Assembly: GCF_004354045.1 (NCBI RefSeq)
Contig: NZ_SMRT01000034.1
Coordinates: 1-45,313 of the forward strand
Origin: Paenibacillus piri
Lineage (GTDB): Bacteria; Bacillota; Bacilli; Paenibacillales; NBRC-103111
DNA: 45,313 bases
Direction of reading: 5' to 3'
Both the position numbers and the translations under genes were made by a program. This document shows positions 16,695 to 24,480 of this stretch, one piece after another (the first letter of the stretch is position 1; each line of letters opens with the position of its first letter). Below the pieces are notes generated by a model. That model did not search any database, was not told the origin of the DNA, and worked only from the letters and a program-made list of their open reading frames with translations.

Positions 16695-16725
16695 ATTATA
16701 AAACATGACGTTACGTCAGGATCAA
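16695..16725 (-). promoter_or_regulatory. MerR-type promoter with 19-bp spacer and central palindrome
   Basis: On the minus strand -35 TTGATC (16720-16725) and -10 TATAAT (16695-16700) are separated by exactly 19 bp, the overlong spacer that MerR regulators distort to activate. Between them lies a perfect palindrome, TGACGTAACGTCA (16706-16718), the probable MerR operator. It drives the downstream MerR-AHSA1 operon. Confidence 0.85.
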
Positions 16726-16825
16726 GTGTTTAGGTAAAATTTTTTTTGGAATTTATTTGTATACGCCGCGAGAAAATATGCGCGTATGTAAATTACTTTT
16801 TCGCCATCTTATATTTGAACAAAAA

Positions 16826-16860
16826 GAGCTTCAACCCACTGCAGTGAAAAATTGAAGCTC
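16826..16860. repeat. Leading stem-loop of the palindromic array
   Basis: GAGCTTCAA (16826-16834) pairs perfectly with TTGAAGCTC (16852-16860), and the loop contains the perfect palindrome CACTGCAGTG. It immediately precedes the first conserved core and occupies the position of the variable stem-loops that alternate with cores in the array. Confidence 0.6.
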
Positions 16861-16867
16861 TCTCTAG

Positions 16868-16981
16868 TTTCTTATAATATCCGTTTTCAGCGGAGCTGAA
16901 CAATTCTGATATTGCAAGAAAAGCTACATCTAAAACACGAATGTATCTTCGTCGGAAGGGCTTCGGTCAGAAGCTTTTCTT
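16868..16981. repeat. Palindromic repeat unit A (core plus variable stem-loop)
   Basis: The core starts TTTCTTATAATATC and contains the hairpin TTCAGC-GGA-GCTGAA (16886-16900) and the arm AATTCTGATATTGCAAG. Compared with unit B about 10 bases (AGAATTTATA) are missing from the left arm. A stem-loop follows, closed by a perfect 10-bp helix: AAGAAAAGCT (16916-16925) with AGCTTTTCTT (16972-16981). Its inner part is almost identical to 26033-26085. Units start 108 bases apart. Confidence 0.8.
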
Positions 16982-17100
16982 ATAATATCAGAATTTATAC
17001 GTTTTCAGCGGAGCTGAACTATTCTGATATTGCAAGAAAACCTACATTTAAATCGCGGTCGCTCATCTTGAATTTGCCTCGATAGAGGTTTTCTTATATA
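16976..17100. repeat. Palindromic repeat unit B (core plus variable stem-loop)
   Basis: The full core has AATATCAGAATT (16984-16995) opposite ATTCTGATATT (17021-17031), with hairpin TTCAGC-GGA-GCTGAA (17004-17018) at the tip, giving a cruciform. The following stem-loop is closed by AAGAAAACCT (17034-17043) with AGGTTTTCTT (17086-17095). Compared with unit A the pair G16923-C16974 has become C17041-G17088, a compensatory change. The loop sequence differs completely but again carries a small hairpin, CCTC-GATA-GAGG. Confidence 0.8.
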
Positions 17101-17114
17101 TGTTGTAGTTTTCA

Positions 17115-18299
17115 TCATACCGGCTGCATTATCTGTATAAACCTTCCCATCCGCTCCAGCGCCTTCTCCAAATCGACCAGCGAGGTTGCATATGAGCAGC
17201 GAATAAAGCCCTCTCCGCCTGATCCGAATACATGACCGGGTACGACCGCCACCTTCGCTTCCTTCAGCAGCCGAAGAGCAAACCGCTCAGATGACATGCC
17301 AGTAGAAGTAATTGAAGGGAAGGCATAGAAAGCCCCCTCGGGCTCGTGACAAGCCAGCCCGATTGCATTCAAGCCGGCCACAAACAGCTTGCGGCGTTCA
17401 TTGTAGCTCGCCATCATCTCATCCTTGACAGCCAAGCCATGACGCAATGATTCGAGCGCAGCAATCTGTGCAATGGTGGGAGCACACATGGCTGTGTACT
17501 GGTGGATTTTCAGCATGCCGGCAATCAGCTCACGCGGACCGCACGCATAGCCTACCCGCCAGCCTGTCATCGCAAAAGCTTTGGAAAAACCGCTGATGAC
17601 AATCGTACGCTCCTTCATGCCCGGCAAGGAGGCGATACTGACATGCTTACTCCCGTAAGTCAGCTCGGCATAAACTTCATCCGAAATGACGATCAGATTA
17701 TGTTTGATAATGAGCTCTGCAATCGGCAGCCAATCCTGCTGTGTCATAACAGTTCCGGTCGGATTACACGGATAATTGATCATCAAAACCTTGGAATGAG
17801 GCGTAATCGACGCTTGCAATGCTTGCGGGGTCAGCTTAAACCGCTCCACTGCCGTAGACGCTACCTCCACGACTTTACCGCCATGCAGATGGGTAATCGG
17901 TTCATAGGCAATATAACTTGGCGCCGGAATCAGCACCTCATCACCCGGATTGATCACTGCCCGCAGCGCCAGATCGACGGCTTCGCTGCTCCCCACCGTC
18001 ACGATGATTTCCTGCTCGGGGTCGTAGGAAAGCGCGAAGCTGCCGGCCAAATAAGCCGAAAGCTCCTCCCGCAGCTCCATCAAGCCGGCATTTGAGGTAT
18101 ATTTCGTCCGTCCTTCACGCAATGCCAAAATGCAAGCTTCACGTACCTTTTCCGGTGTCACGAAATCTGGCTCTCCGACTCCAAGGACAATTGTATCTCC
18201 GCCTGCCGCATTCAGATCAAAAAAAGCGCGAATTCCCGATGGCCGAATATCCCGTACACGCGAGGATAAAAACCGCCCTGAACCCTCTTCACTAAACAT
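17115..18299 (-). CDS. Class I PLP-dependent aminotransferase
   Basis: Fold-type I aminotransferase (394 aa from the chosen start) like AspC/PatA. Motifs: LGVGEPDFVTPEKVREA, YTSNAGLMELREELSAYL, YPCNPTG, ISDEVYAELTYG and the PLP-lysine motif SGFSKAFAMTGWRVGY; FIRCSYA carries the carboxylate-binding Arg. The substrate cannot be fixed; an aspartate or alanine-type reaction is plausible. The ATG at 18297-18299 (MFSEEG) follows GGGGGATGG and overlaps the end of ddl by 8 bases, implying coupled translation and possibly a role in D-Ala or peptidoglycan precursor supply. Confidence 0.84.
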   Translation of the reverse strand: MFSEEGSGRFLSSRVRDIRPSGIRAFFDLNAAGGDTIVLGVGEPDFVTPEKVREACILALREGRTKYTSNAGLMELREELSAYLAGSFALSYDPEQEIIVTVGSSEAVDLALRAVINPGDEVLIPAPSYIAYEPITHLHGGKVVEVASTAVERFKLTPQALQASITPHSKVLMINYPCNPTGTVMTQQDWLPIAELIIKHNLIVISDEVYAELTYGSKHVSIASLPGMKERTIVISGFSKAFAMTGWRVGYACGPRELIAGMLKIHQYTAMCAPTIAQIAALESLRHGLAVKDEMMASYNERRKLFVAGLNAIGLACHEPEGAFYAFPSITSTGMSSERFALRLLKEAKVAVVPGHVFGSGGEGFIRCSYATSLVDLEKALERMGRFIQIMQPV

Positions 18300-19233
18300 A
18301 TTGCACCATCCCCCATTCCTGTTTCCGTTCATGGAGCGAACTAGCAATAATACGGTCCAGCAGCTGTACAAAGGTCATACCTGCTGCAGCCGCGCTCTTC
18401 GGAAGCAGGCTGCCCGCGGTCATTCCCGGTAACGTGTTTACTTCCAGCACGTAAGGTACATCCTGACACAAAATCATATCGACCCTTGCATAGACCTTGC
18501 ACTGCAACAGCCGGTAGCCGGCAAGCGCCGCCTCGCGCACACGCTGCTCAGTAACAGGAGGAAGCTGGATCACCTTCTCCTCAGCGCAGCCTGCCTCATA
18601 TTTCGCTTTATAGTCGAACCACTCCGAATGCACGGAGCGAATGCCGATAATCGGTAATACCTCGCCATCCACAATCGAGCAGGTAAGCTCCGTCCCTTTA
18701 ATGTAGGGCTCAATCAAGATCGCCCGATCCAAAAAACTGCAAGCCTCCTGAACAGCCGGCAGCAGCTCCTTCTCATTATGCACAAGCCGGATGCCGATGC
18801 TGGATCCCCCCATATTCGGTTTCACAATAACCGGGTAGCCCAGCCGCTCCACTGCCTGCGGATCATAATCGTCCATCCCCTGCCAGCAAAGGCCTGCAGG
18901 CGTATGCATACCCGCTGCCTTCAGCAGCATCTTGGATAGCTGCTTATTCATGCATAAGCTGCTTGCCAGGACACCGCTGCCTGTATACGGAATGCCCAGC
19001 GTCTCCAGCGCTCCCTGCACCGTGCCGTCTTCACCATACTGGCCATGCAGCGCCAGCAGCGCGATATCGATTCCTGCCTGCTGGACCTGCGCGATTAAAT
19101 CCGCTCGCTGCTCGATCACAATTGGAACCACTTCATAGCGGCTGCGATCCAAATGTTTGATCATCTGTTGACCTGTCCGCAGAGAAACCTCACGCTCAGA
19201 GGAAATACCGCCCATAATAACGCCAATTTTCAT
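18292..19233 (-). CDS. ddl: D-alanine--D-alanine ligase
   Basis: ATP-grasp ligase (313 aa) making D-Ala-D-Ala for peptidoglycan. Motifs in order: MGGISSEREVSLRTG, LALHGQYGEDGTVQGALE, IPYTGSGVLASSLCMNKQLS, VIVKPNMGGSSIGI (ATP-grasp loop), EWFDYKAKYE (omega-loop region) and VLEVNTLPGMTAGSLLPKSA (metal-binding and C-terminal motif). Length fits the short DdlB-type form. The second ATG (19231-19233) is better spaced from GAGGTG than the first. It lies 131 bases downstream of a MocR regulator and overlaps an aminotransferase, suggesting a dedicated regulated D-Ala-D-Ala locus, perhaps in addition to a housekeeping ddl elsewhere. Confidence 0.9.
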   Translation of the reverse strand: MKIGVIMGGISSEREVSLRTGQQMIKHLDRSRYEVVPIVIEQRADLIAQVQQAGIDIALLALHGQYGEDGTVQGALETLGIPYTGSGVLASSLCMNKQLSKMLLKAAGMHTPAGLCWQGMDDYDPQAVERLGYPVIVKPNMGGSSIGIRLVHNEKELLPAVQEACSFLDRAILIEPYIKGTELTCSIVDGEVLPIIGIRSVHSEWFDYKAKYEAGCAEEKVIQLPPVTEQRVREAALAGYRLLQCKVYARVDMILCQDVPYVLEVNTLPGMTAGSLLPKSAAAAGMTFVQLLDRIIASSLHERKQEWGMVQYV

Positions 19234-19366
19234 CATGACACCTCATTTTTCTTCAAAATCATTGTCTGGTTACGGGTTGTTCTGCCAATCGCCGTTGCCC
19301 ATGGGTAAATACGAACGCTGGCGTTTTTCCAGAACAATTCCGTCTCTATAGCTCTTTTCTTAATCG

Positions 19367-20866
19367 TTATTCCTTAAGAAAGCTGCGCGCCTGTTCGCCG
19401 ATGATTTGAATACCCCGTTCGATATTTTCATCCGTTACTCGTGAAAAACCAAGCCGCAATGTATTCGTCCCTTCGCCTTCTTGAATAAAAAACTTGTCTC
19501 CCGGTGTAAAAATAACACCCCGCTCTGTGCAAGCTTTCAGCAGCTGGCGCGTATTTACGCTTGTCGGGAAGGTGAGGAACATATGCAAGCCTCCGTCGCC
19601 AGACAGCTGCGCCTCTGGAAGATGCGCTTCACAGCATGCCTTTGTCAGCTCATATTTGCGCTTATACTCTGTACGTGCTTTTTTTACATACTTATCGAAA
19701 TTTCCGTTAAGCAAATATTGGTATAAAATCGATTGATCGATTGTTGATGTATGAATGGTTCGTGCACGTTTAATGCTTTCCAGAGTGTCGATCAGCGCCC
19801 GGTCTCCAAGCACCCAGCCTACTCGCAAACCGGGGAACAGCACCTTGGAGAAGCTGCCAATATAGATGACTCCGTTCCCTTGCCCTGCTGTCGCTATTAA
19901 GGGGGCAACATGCGCTCCCGAGTAGCGCAGCTCCTCATTGAATCCATCCTCGATCACCGGAATCTGATAGCGCATCATTAATTTCATAACGGCGCTGCGT
20001 TTTGCCGGCGACATGACGATGCCTGTCGGATTGTGATAAGAAGGAGTCAAATAGGCAAGATCAAAGTTTTTGGTCTGCAGTACCGCCTCCAGCCGCTCTA
20101 CATCAATACCGTCGCGTTCCATCGGAATGCCGGTAATCTCAAATCCTTGCAGCTTCAAATTTTTGATCGCTGTATGGTGGGTCGGATTTTCACAAATTGC
20201 CGCTCCGCGGCGTGCAGAAGGGCGCAATGCCGACAGCACAATGTCAAAGCCTTCTGTAAACCCGCCTGTAATCAGCATATCCTTGCCGCTTAGATTGACG
20301 CCCTTGTTCTCCATATAGTGCATCAGGTAATCGATCAGCGGCTTGTAGCCCTTGGCATAGCCGTAGTTGAGCAGCACCTGCCCTTCGATTGCCATCCGGT
20401 CCATAAAGGCTCGCCTTACATCCCCCAGATCAAACAGTTGCTCATCCGGAGCGATGCTTGTGAACGAGATGGTTCCTTTTGGTGCACGAATGCCTTGCTT
20501 CATCATATCCAGCTCTACAGCCGATACAGCATACTCGTTCATTCTTGCCTTCCAGTCGATCTGCCAGGTGACAGAGCCGTTAGCTTCTCCGTTATCTGCA
20601 GCCGACTGGCCCGCCATGGCGAGCACATAGCTGCCCTTACCGGGAATCGCATACGTAAATCCGTCATCCTCCAAGCCTTCATAGGCTGCAATGACTGTAT
20701 TGCGGCTCACCTTCAACAGACCGCTCATTTCTCGTGTGGAGGGCAGCCTCTGATCCGCCTGAAGCGCCCCTTTTATAATTAAACGTTTGACGTATTCTTT
20801 CACTTGTATCGCGACCGGACGGTCACCGACGAGCTTGAAATCCTGGAACACCTTCATCGCCCCCAT
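19367..20866 (-). CDS. MocR/GabR-type PLP-binding transcriptional regulator
   Basis: Chimeric regulator (499 aa). An N-terminal GntR winged helix (DQRLPSTREMSGLLKVSRNT then VIAAYEGLEDDGFTY, residues about 40-75) is fused to a full aminotransferase-fold domain. The PLP site is visible: LTPSYHNPTG, VIEDGFNEELRY and IYIGSFSKVLFPGLRVGW with the Schiff-base Lys. Such proteins sense amino-acid-like effectors through PLP. It is immediately upstream of ddl on the same strand. DdlR, a MocR-type protein, is known to regulate ddl in Brevibacillus, and this is a good candidate for the same function. Start could be the first or fourth codon. Confidence 0.85.
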   Translation of the reverse strand: MGAMKVFQDFKLVGDRPVAIQVKEYVKRLIIKGALQADQRLPSTREMSGLLKVSRNTVIAAYEGLEDDGFTYAIPGKGSYVLAMAGQSAADNGEANGSVTWQIDWKARMNEYAVSAVELDMMKQGIRAPKGTISFTSIAPDEQLFDLGDVRRAFMDRMAIEGQVLLNYGYAKGYKPLIDYLMHYMENKGVNLSGKDMLITGGFTEGFDIVLSALRPSARRGAAICENPTHHTAIKNLKLQGFEITGIPMERDGIDVERLEAVLQTKNFDLAYLTPSYHNPTGIVMSPAKRSAVMKLMMRYQIPVIEDGFNEELRYSGAHVAPLIATAGQGNGVIYIGSFSKVLFPGLRVGWVLGDRALIDTLESIKRARTIHTSTIDQSILYQYLLNGNFDKYVKKARTEYKRKYELTKACCEAHLPEAQLSGDGGLHMFLTFPTSVNTRQLLKACTERGVIFTPGDKFFIQEGEGTNTLRLGFSRVTDENIERGIQIIGEQARSFLKE

Positions 20867-20889
20867 CTATAATGATGGCATAGAAGACG

Positions 20890-20939
20890 AAAGAAAAAAA
20901 GAACCACCGCACCGGATTTTTCATCCTTCGGTGGTTCTT
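20890..20939 (-). terminator. Rho-independent terminator after the UvrA paralogue
   Basis: AAGAACCACCG and CGGTGGTTCTT form a perfect 11-bp stem around a 19-base loop; on the minus strand it is followed by TTTTTCTTTCG. It separates the uvrA-like gene from the mocR gene. Confidence 0.85.
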
Positions 20940-20993
20940 CCGCTCTGGCTGCTGCTGTTTTTATGAAGCTTCGTTTCCACGCATCCATGAGTT

Positions 20994-23273
20994 TTAGTTA
21001 GCCGTAAAGTCTCCATGCAGCATCAAGTATCTTCCCGTGATCGACTGCTCCGCATGGATGATCTGCGCCGGTGTGCCCTCGAACACCACCTGGCCGCCCT
21101 TGCTGCCTCCGTCCGGTCCCATATCGATGATCCAATCCGCTTGGCTGATCACATCGAGATTGTGCTCGATGACGATCACCGTATTGCCGGCATCCACGAG
21201 GCGGTTCATGATCCCCAGAAGGTGACCGATATCTGACATATGAAGGCCGGTCGTCGGCTCGTCCATCACGTAGATGCTGCCCTTCTTATGCAGCTCGCTT
21301 GCCAGCTTGATGCGCTGGCATTCCCTGCCCGAAAGCGTGCTGAGCGGCTGTCCGAGTGTAATATAGTTCAGCCCCACATCACTCATCGCCTGGAGCTTGC
21401 GCACAACCTCTTTTAGTTGAAAAAAATCCAATGCCTGCTCCACAGTCATCTCCAGCACTTCTGCAATTGACTTGCCGTTCAGCTTGTACGCGAGCACCTC
21501 TTCCTTGAACCGTCTACCTCCGCATACTTCGCATGGCAGCTTCACGCTGTCGAGGAATGCAAGGTCTGTATACACAACACCCAGCCCTTGGCAGTTCTCG
21601 CAAGCCCCCTTGGAGTTGAAGCTGAACAAGCCTTGGTTGACCTTGTTCGCGGAAGCAAACGCTTTGCGTACATCATCCATAATGCCCGTGTAGGTCGCGG
21701 GATTCGAGCGTGTTGACACCCCTACGGCCGATTGGTCGATGACGATCGCATCCGGATGCTGGCTGAGGAATACTTCGTTAATCAGCGTACTCTTGCCCGA
21801 GCCGGCGACACCCGTAACTATTGTCAGCACTCCGGTTGGAATATCTGCACTCACGTTCCGCAGGTTGTGCAGTGAGGCATCTCTGATGGACAGCCTGCCG
21901 GATGGCTGCCTGCAATCGTGCTTCAGCTGGAGCGGCCGCTTCATATGGGTGCCTGTCAGTGTATCTGACTCCAGAAGGTCTTGGAAGCTTCCTTCATACA
22001 CGATGGTACCGCCGCGGCTGCCGGCGTAAGGTCCGACGTCGACGATATGATCCGCCAACTTGATCACATCGGGATCATGCTCGACGACAATCACGGTGTT
22101 GCCCTTGTCGCGCAGCTTCTGAAGCAATCCATTTAACCGGTGTACATCACGGGGGTGCAAGCCAACGCTTGGTTCATCGAAGATGTAAGTGACATCCACC
22201 AGACTGCCGCTCAGGTGCTTCACCATTTTGACGCGCTGCGACTCGCCGCCGGACAATGTATCCGTCTCACGGTCCAGCGTCAAGTAGTCAAGTCCGATAT
22301 CCACCAGATGCTGCAGCCGCTCCGTCAGCGACTTGACGACCGGCGCGGCGATCGCGTCGTCAATCTCCCGAATAACGCGGATGAGCTGTCCGACCTCCAT
22401 GGAGGACAGCTCCGCAATGTTGAGTCCATTGATCCTGCAGTTGAGCGCGGCCTGACTGAGTCTCGCGCCGCGGCAGCTGGAGCAGGGACCCTCGGAAATG
22501 TACGGCGCAACAGCCCGTTGTGTGCGCTCCGACTTCGTCTTCACATCCTGCTTGATGTACTTGTTGGTGAATTTCTCGATGATGCCTTCCACTGTAATAT
22601 TCACTGCCTTCCCGGCGAAATCCATTTCCACTTTCCTCGCCTTGGCGTACAGCAGTTGCTCCAGCTCCTCCTCCGAATAATCGCACAGCTTCTTGTCGAG
22701 ATCGAAGGATCCCGACTGCACGATCATGTTCCATTCCCAGCCGTTCACCGTATAGTCCGGCAGCATGATTGCCCCTTCATTTAACGACTTTGACTTGTCC
22801 AGCGCCTTGCTCATGTCGACGCCAAGCCTGCGACCGATCCCGTTGCACTCGGGACACATGCCCTGCGGATCGTTAAACGAGAACATGTTCGCTTGTCCAA
22901 CATAGGGCTGACCCACTCGGGAGAAGAGAAGACGGAGAATGGGAGAGATATCGGTAATTGTGCCCATCGTGGAATGGGAACCGCCGCCCAGCCGCTTCTG
23001 ATCCACTGTAACAGCCATGCTCAGGTTCTCGATCGCGTCCGTATCCGGCTGCGGAATACGCGGCAGAAAGGTGCGGACGAACATACTGAAGTTTTCATTC
23101 AGCAGACGCTGGGATTCGGCGGCGATGGTATCGAAAACGATCGATGATTTGCCGGATCCGGATACCCCGGTGAAGATCGTGATCTTCCGCTTGGGAATGC
23201 GCAAGGATACGTTCTTGAGGTTGTTTTCCCTCGCACCTGAGATTACGATATGCTCCTGATTAGATTCGCTCAT
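20994..23273 (-). CDS. UvrA paralogue lacking the UvrB-binding domain
   Basis: ABC-type DNA-binding protein (759 aa) with two NBDs: Walker A GVSGSGKSS and GVAGSGKST, signatures LSGGESQRVKMVKHL and LSGRECQRIKLASEL, and Walker B segments YIFDEPSVGLHP and YVMDEPTTGLHM. Zinc-type CxxC pairs are CPEC, CSSC, CENC and CEVC. Housekeeping UvrA is about 940-950 aa. Here LLFSRVGQPYVG runs almost directly into FSFNDPQGMCPECNG, so the UvrB-interaction region normally in between is absent. Short UvrA-like proteins of this type (for example DrrC) are linked to protection from DNA-binding antibiotics, so drug resistance is more likely than standard nucleotide excision repair. The ATG at 23271-23273 is 6 bases after AAGGAAG. 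Confidence 0.85.
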   Translation of the reverse strand: MSESNQEHIVISGARENNLKNVSLRIPKRKITIFTGVSGSGKSSIVFDTIAAESQRLLNENFSMFVRTFLPRIPQPDTDAIENLSMAVTVDQKRLGGGSHSTMGTITDISPILRLLFSRVGQPYVGQANMFSFNDPQGMCPECNGIGRRLGVDMSKALDKSKSLNEGAIMLPDYTVNGWEWNMIVQSGSFDLDKKLCDYSEEELEQLLYAKARKVEMDFAGKAVNITVEGIIEKFTNKYIKQDVKTKSERTQRAVAPYISEGPCSSCRGARLSQAALNCRINGLNIAELSSMEVGQLIRVIREIDDAIAAPVVKSLTERLQHLVDIGLDYLTLDRETDTLSGGESQRVKMVKHLSGSLVDVTYIFDEPSVGLHPRDVHRLNGLLQKLRDKGNTVIVVEHDPDVIKLADHIVDVGPYAGSRGGTIVYEGSFQDLLESDTLTGTHMKRPLQLKHDCRQPSGRLSIRDASLHNLRNVSADIPTGVLTIVTGVAGSGKSTLINEVFLSQHPDAIVIDQSAVGVSTRSNPATYTGIMDDVRKAFASANKVNQGLFSFNSKGACENCQGLGVVYTDLAFLDSVKLPCEVCGGRRFKEEVLAYKLNGKSIAEVLEMTVEQALDFFQLKEVVRKLQAMSDVGLNYITLGQPLSTLSGRECQRIKLASELHKKGSIYVMDEPTTGLHMSDIGHLLGIMNRLVDAGNTVIVIEHNLDVISQADWIIDMGPDGGSKGGQVVFEGTPAQIIHAEQSITGRYLMLHGDFTAN

Positions 23274-23400
23274 GCTCAACTTCCTTCCATGTTAATTTCT
23301 ACTTATATTCACATTGTACCATTCATCGTGCATAGAAAGTCGGGCAGCACGAACTTGACCCGTAACGACAAGAATTTGTCATATTGTCCGAAGTAGACAT

Positions 23401-23431
23401 AAACCGGCTGCTAACTACATGCAGCCGGTTT
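23401..23431 (-). terminator. Bidirectional-looking terminator hairpin after the ArsR-AHSA1 operon
   Basis: AAACCGGCTGC and GCAGCCGGTTT form a perfect 11-bp stem with a 9-base loop. T-rich tracts on both sides are weak. It lies about 85 bases beyond the AHSA1 stop, flanked by an outer inverted pair CTTGACCCG/CGGGTCAAG. Confidence 0.65.
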
Positions 23432-23514
23432 ATGTTTATTTCGGGTCAAGCAGGGTTCAACTATCGTACCCATTAATTTAGTATTGGGAAGGAGATGTTT
23501 AGTGCCCAATGCGG

Positions 23515-23913
23515 TTATTGTTCCAACACCTTTTCAAGCTCGCCGCACCAATTAGTCCAGCCATACTTAGCTCCTCCGAGTGCTTGATCATTTGAGATTC
23601 CGGTTTGTTCGAGATGAAGGTTAACCTTTCCATCCCCTAAATCCTGCAGCGTCCAGGTGACCGTGTGCTTCTCTCCTCCGCTGGCCCAAGTATAGGACAA
23701 CCGGTTTAGTGCGTCCACGATAAGCACTTCGCCGTCAACGATTCCATCCCAATATTCGGACGGCTGAGTGCGAAACTGAAAACGGTGTCCTACAATGGGC
23801 TTAAAATCATTTTCCATGGTCCACTTGGCAAGCTTGCTTGAATCGGTTAAGGCGGACCAAAGCTTCTCAATCGATGTCGTGTACTGAAAATCCAAGGATA
23901 GTGTTAAGCTCAT
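23515..23913 (-). CDS. SRPBCC (AHSA1-type) protein coupled to ArsR
   Basis: A 132-aa AHSA1-domain protein (LSLDFQYTTSIEKLWSALTD, LAKWTMENDFKPIVGHRFQF, HTVTWTLQDLGDGKVNLHLE, C-terminal KYGWTNWCGELEKVLEQ). The ATG at 23911-23913 overlaps the ArsR stop as ATGA, so translation is coupled; sequence upstream in this frame is the ArsR gene read out of frame. ArsR plus SRPBCC is a recurrent two-gene arrangement; ligand unknown. Confidence 0.87.
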   Translation of the reverse strand: MSLTLSLDFQYTTSIEKLWSALTDSSKLAKWTMENDFKPIVGHRFQFRTQPSEYWDGIVDGEVLIVDALNRLSYTWASGGEKHTVTWTLQDLGDGKVNLHLEQTGISNDQALGGAKYGWTNWCGELEKVLEQ

Positions 23914-24239
23914 TCTTCTTCCTCCTCTAATAGTTGATTCAAGCGCAACATATTCGTACTCCAGAACTTGCTGTAGAAAGCCAACCAATCTTGAATTTCT
24001 CTGAGTGGAGAGGCGTTTAGCCTAAATCGCGTTTCTCTGCCAACTTTTCGATCAAGTACCAGCCCGGCCTCTTTAAGGATTGTCAAATGCTTGGATACCG
24101 CTGTACGGCCCATTTGAAATTGCGCCGTTAACTCATGAAGCGGTTTCTCCTCTGCCTCCGATAACAGACGAATCAGTCGGCGCCTGGTTGGATCTGCAAT
24201 CGCGTCAAACACATCCTGTAACTGGTTGTTCTCGCTCAC
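23910..24239 (-). CDS. ArsR-family transcriptional regulator
   Basis: Small winged-helix repressor (109 aa): DVFDAIADPTRRRLIRLLSE, then LHELTAQFQMGRTAVSKHLT as the recognition helix, then GLVLDRKVGRETRFRLNASP as the wing. No cysteine metal site is seen, so it is not an arsenic or metal sensor of the classical kind; its SRPBCC partner suggests control by an organic ligand. The promoter upstream contains a palindromic operator between -35 and -10, so autorepression is expected. Confidence 0.88.
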   Translation of the reverse strand: MSENNQLQDVFDAIADPTRRRLIRLLSEAEEKPLHELTAQFQMGRTAVSKHLTILKEAGLVLDRKVGRETRFRLNASPLREIQDWLAFYSKFWSTNMLRLNQLLEEEEE

Positions 24240-24354
24240 AACACTCTCTCCTAAGTAATTATTACCAAGGGACAGCCGTTAATTTCACCTCCTCATTATT
24301 GTTTCAAGAGAAACTAATTCAGGTTACAGCTTTCCAAATAACTAGCTCCTGATT

Positions 24355-24372
24355 GGACACCATTTAGTGACA
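24355..24372 (-). promoter_or_regulatory. Second, imperfect ArsR operator-like site
   Basis: GGACACCATTTAGTGACA shares the GGACACCATT half with the perfect operator 30 bases upstream. It lies just downstream of the promoter and could be an auxiliary operator. Confidence 0.55.
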
Positions 24373-24377
24373 CTTTG

Positions 24378-24407
24378 ATTATAGGACACCATTCGGTGTC
24401 GTGTCAA
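24378..24407 (-). promoter_or_regulatory. ArsR-AHSA1 promoter with operator in the spacer
   Basis: On the minus strand -35 TTGACA (24402-24407) and -10 TATAAT (24378-24383) are both perfect and 18 bp apart. The spacer holds the palindrome GACACC-GAAT-GGTGTC (24385-24400). Repressor bound here would exclude RNA polymerase. Confidence 0.85.
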
Positions 24408-24480
24408 CAATTTTTTACAATGGGGAAGCCATCAAGTAAATGATGATTATCCATTTAATTCAACTCCTGCTGCCTTTACT

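Noticed and set aside
16826..17100. CRISPR-like array
   Set aside because: Only two units with a period over 100 bases, each internally palindromic, spacers form closed stem-loops, one spacer recurs elsewhere in the window, and no cas genes are present.
17115..20866. Vancomycin-resistance-type cluster
   Set aside because: No VanH, VanX, VanY or VanRS homologues; the ligase has ordinary Ddl motifs and is paired with MocR and an aminotransferase.
22140..22784. 214-codon plus-strand ORF antisense to the UvrA paralogue
   Set aside because: It lies wholly within a well-supported coding region and its translation has no recognisable motif or ribosome binding site.
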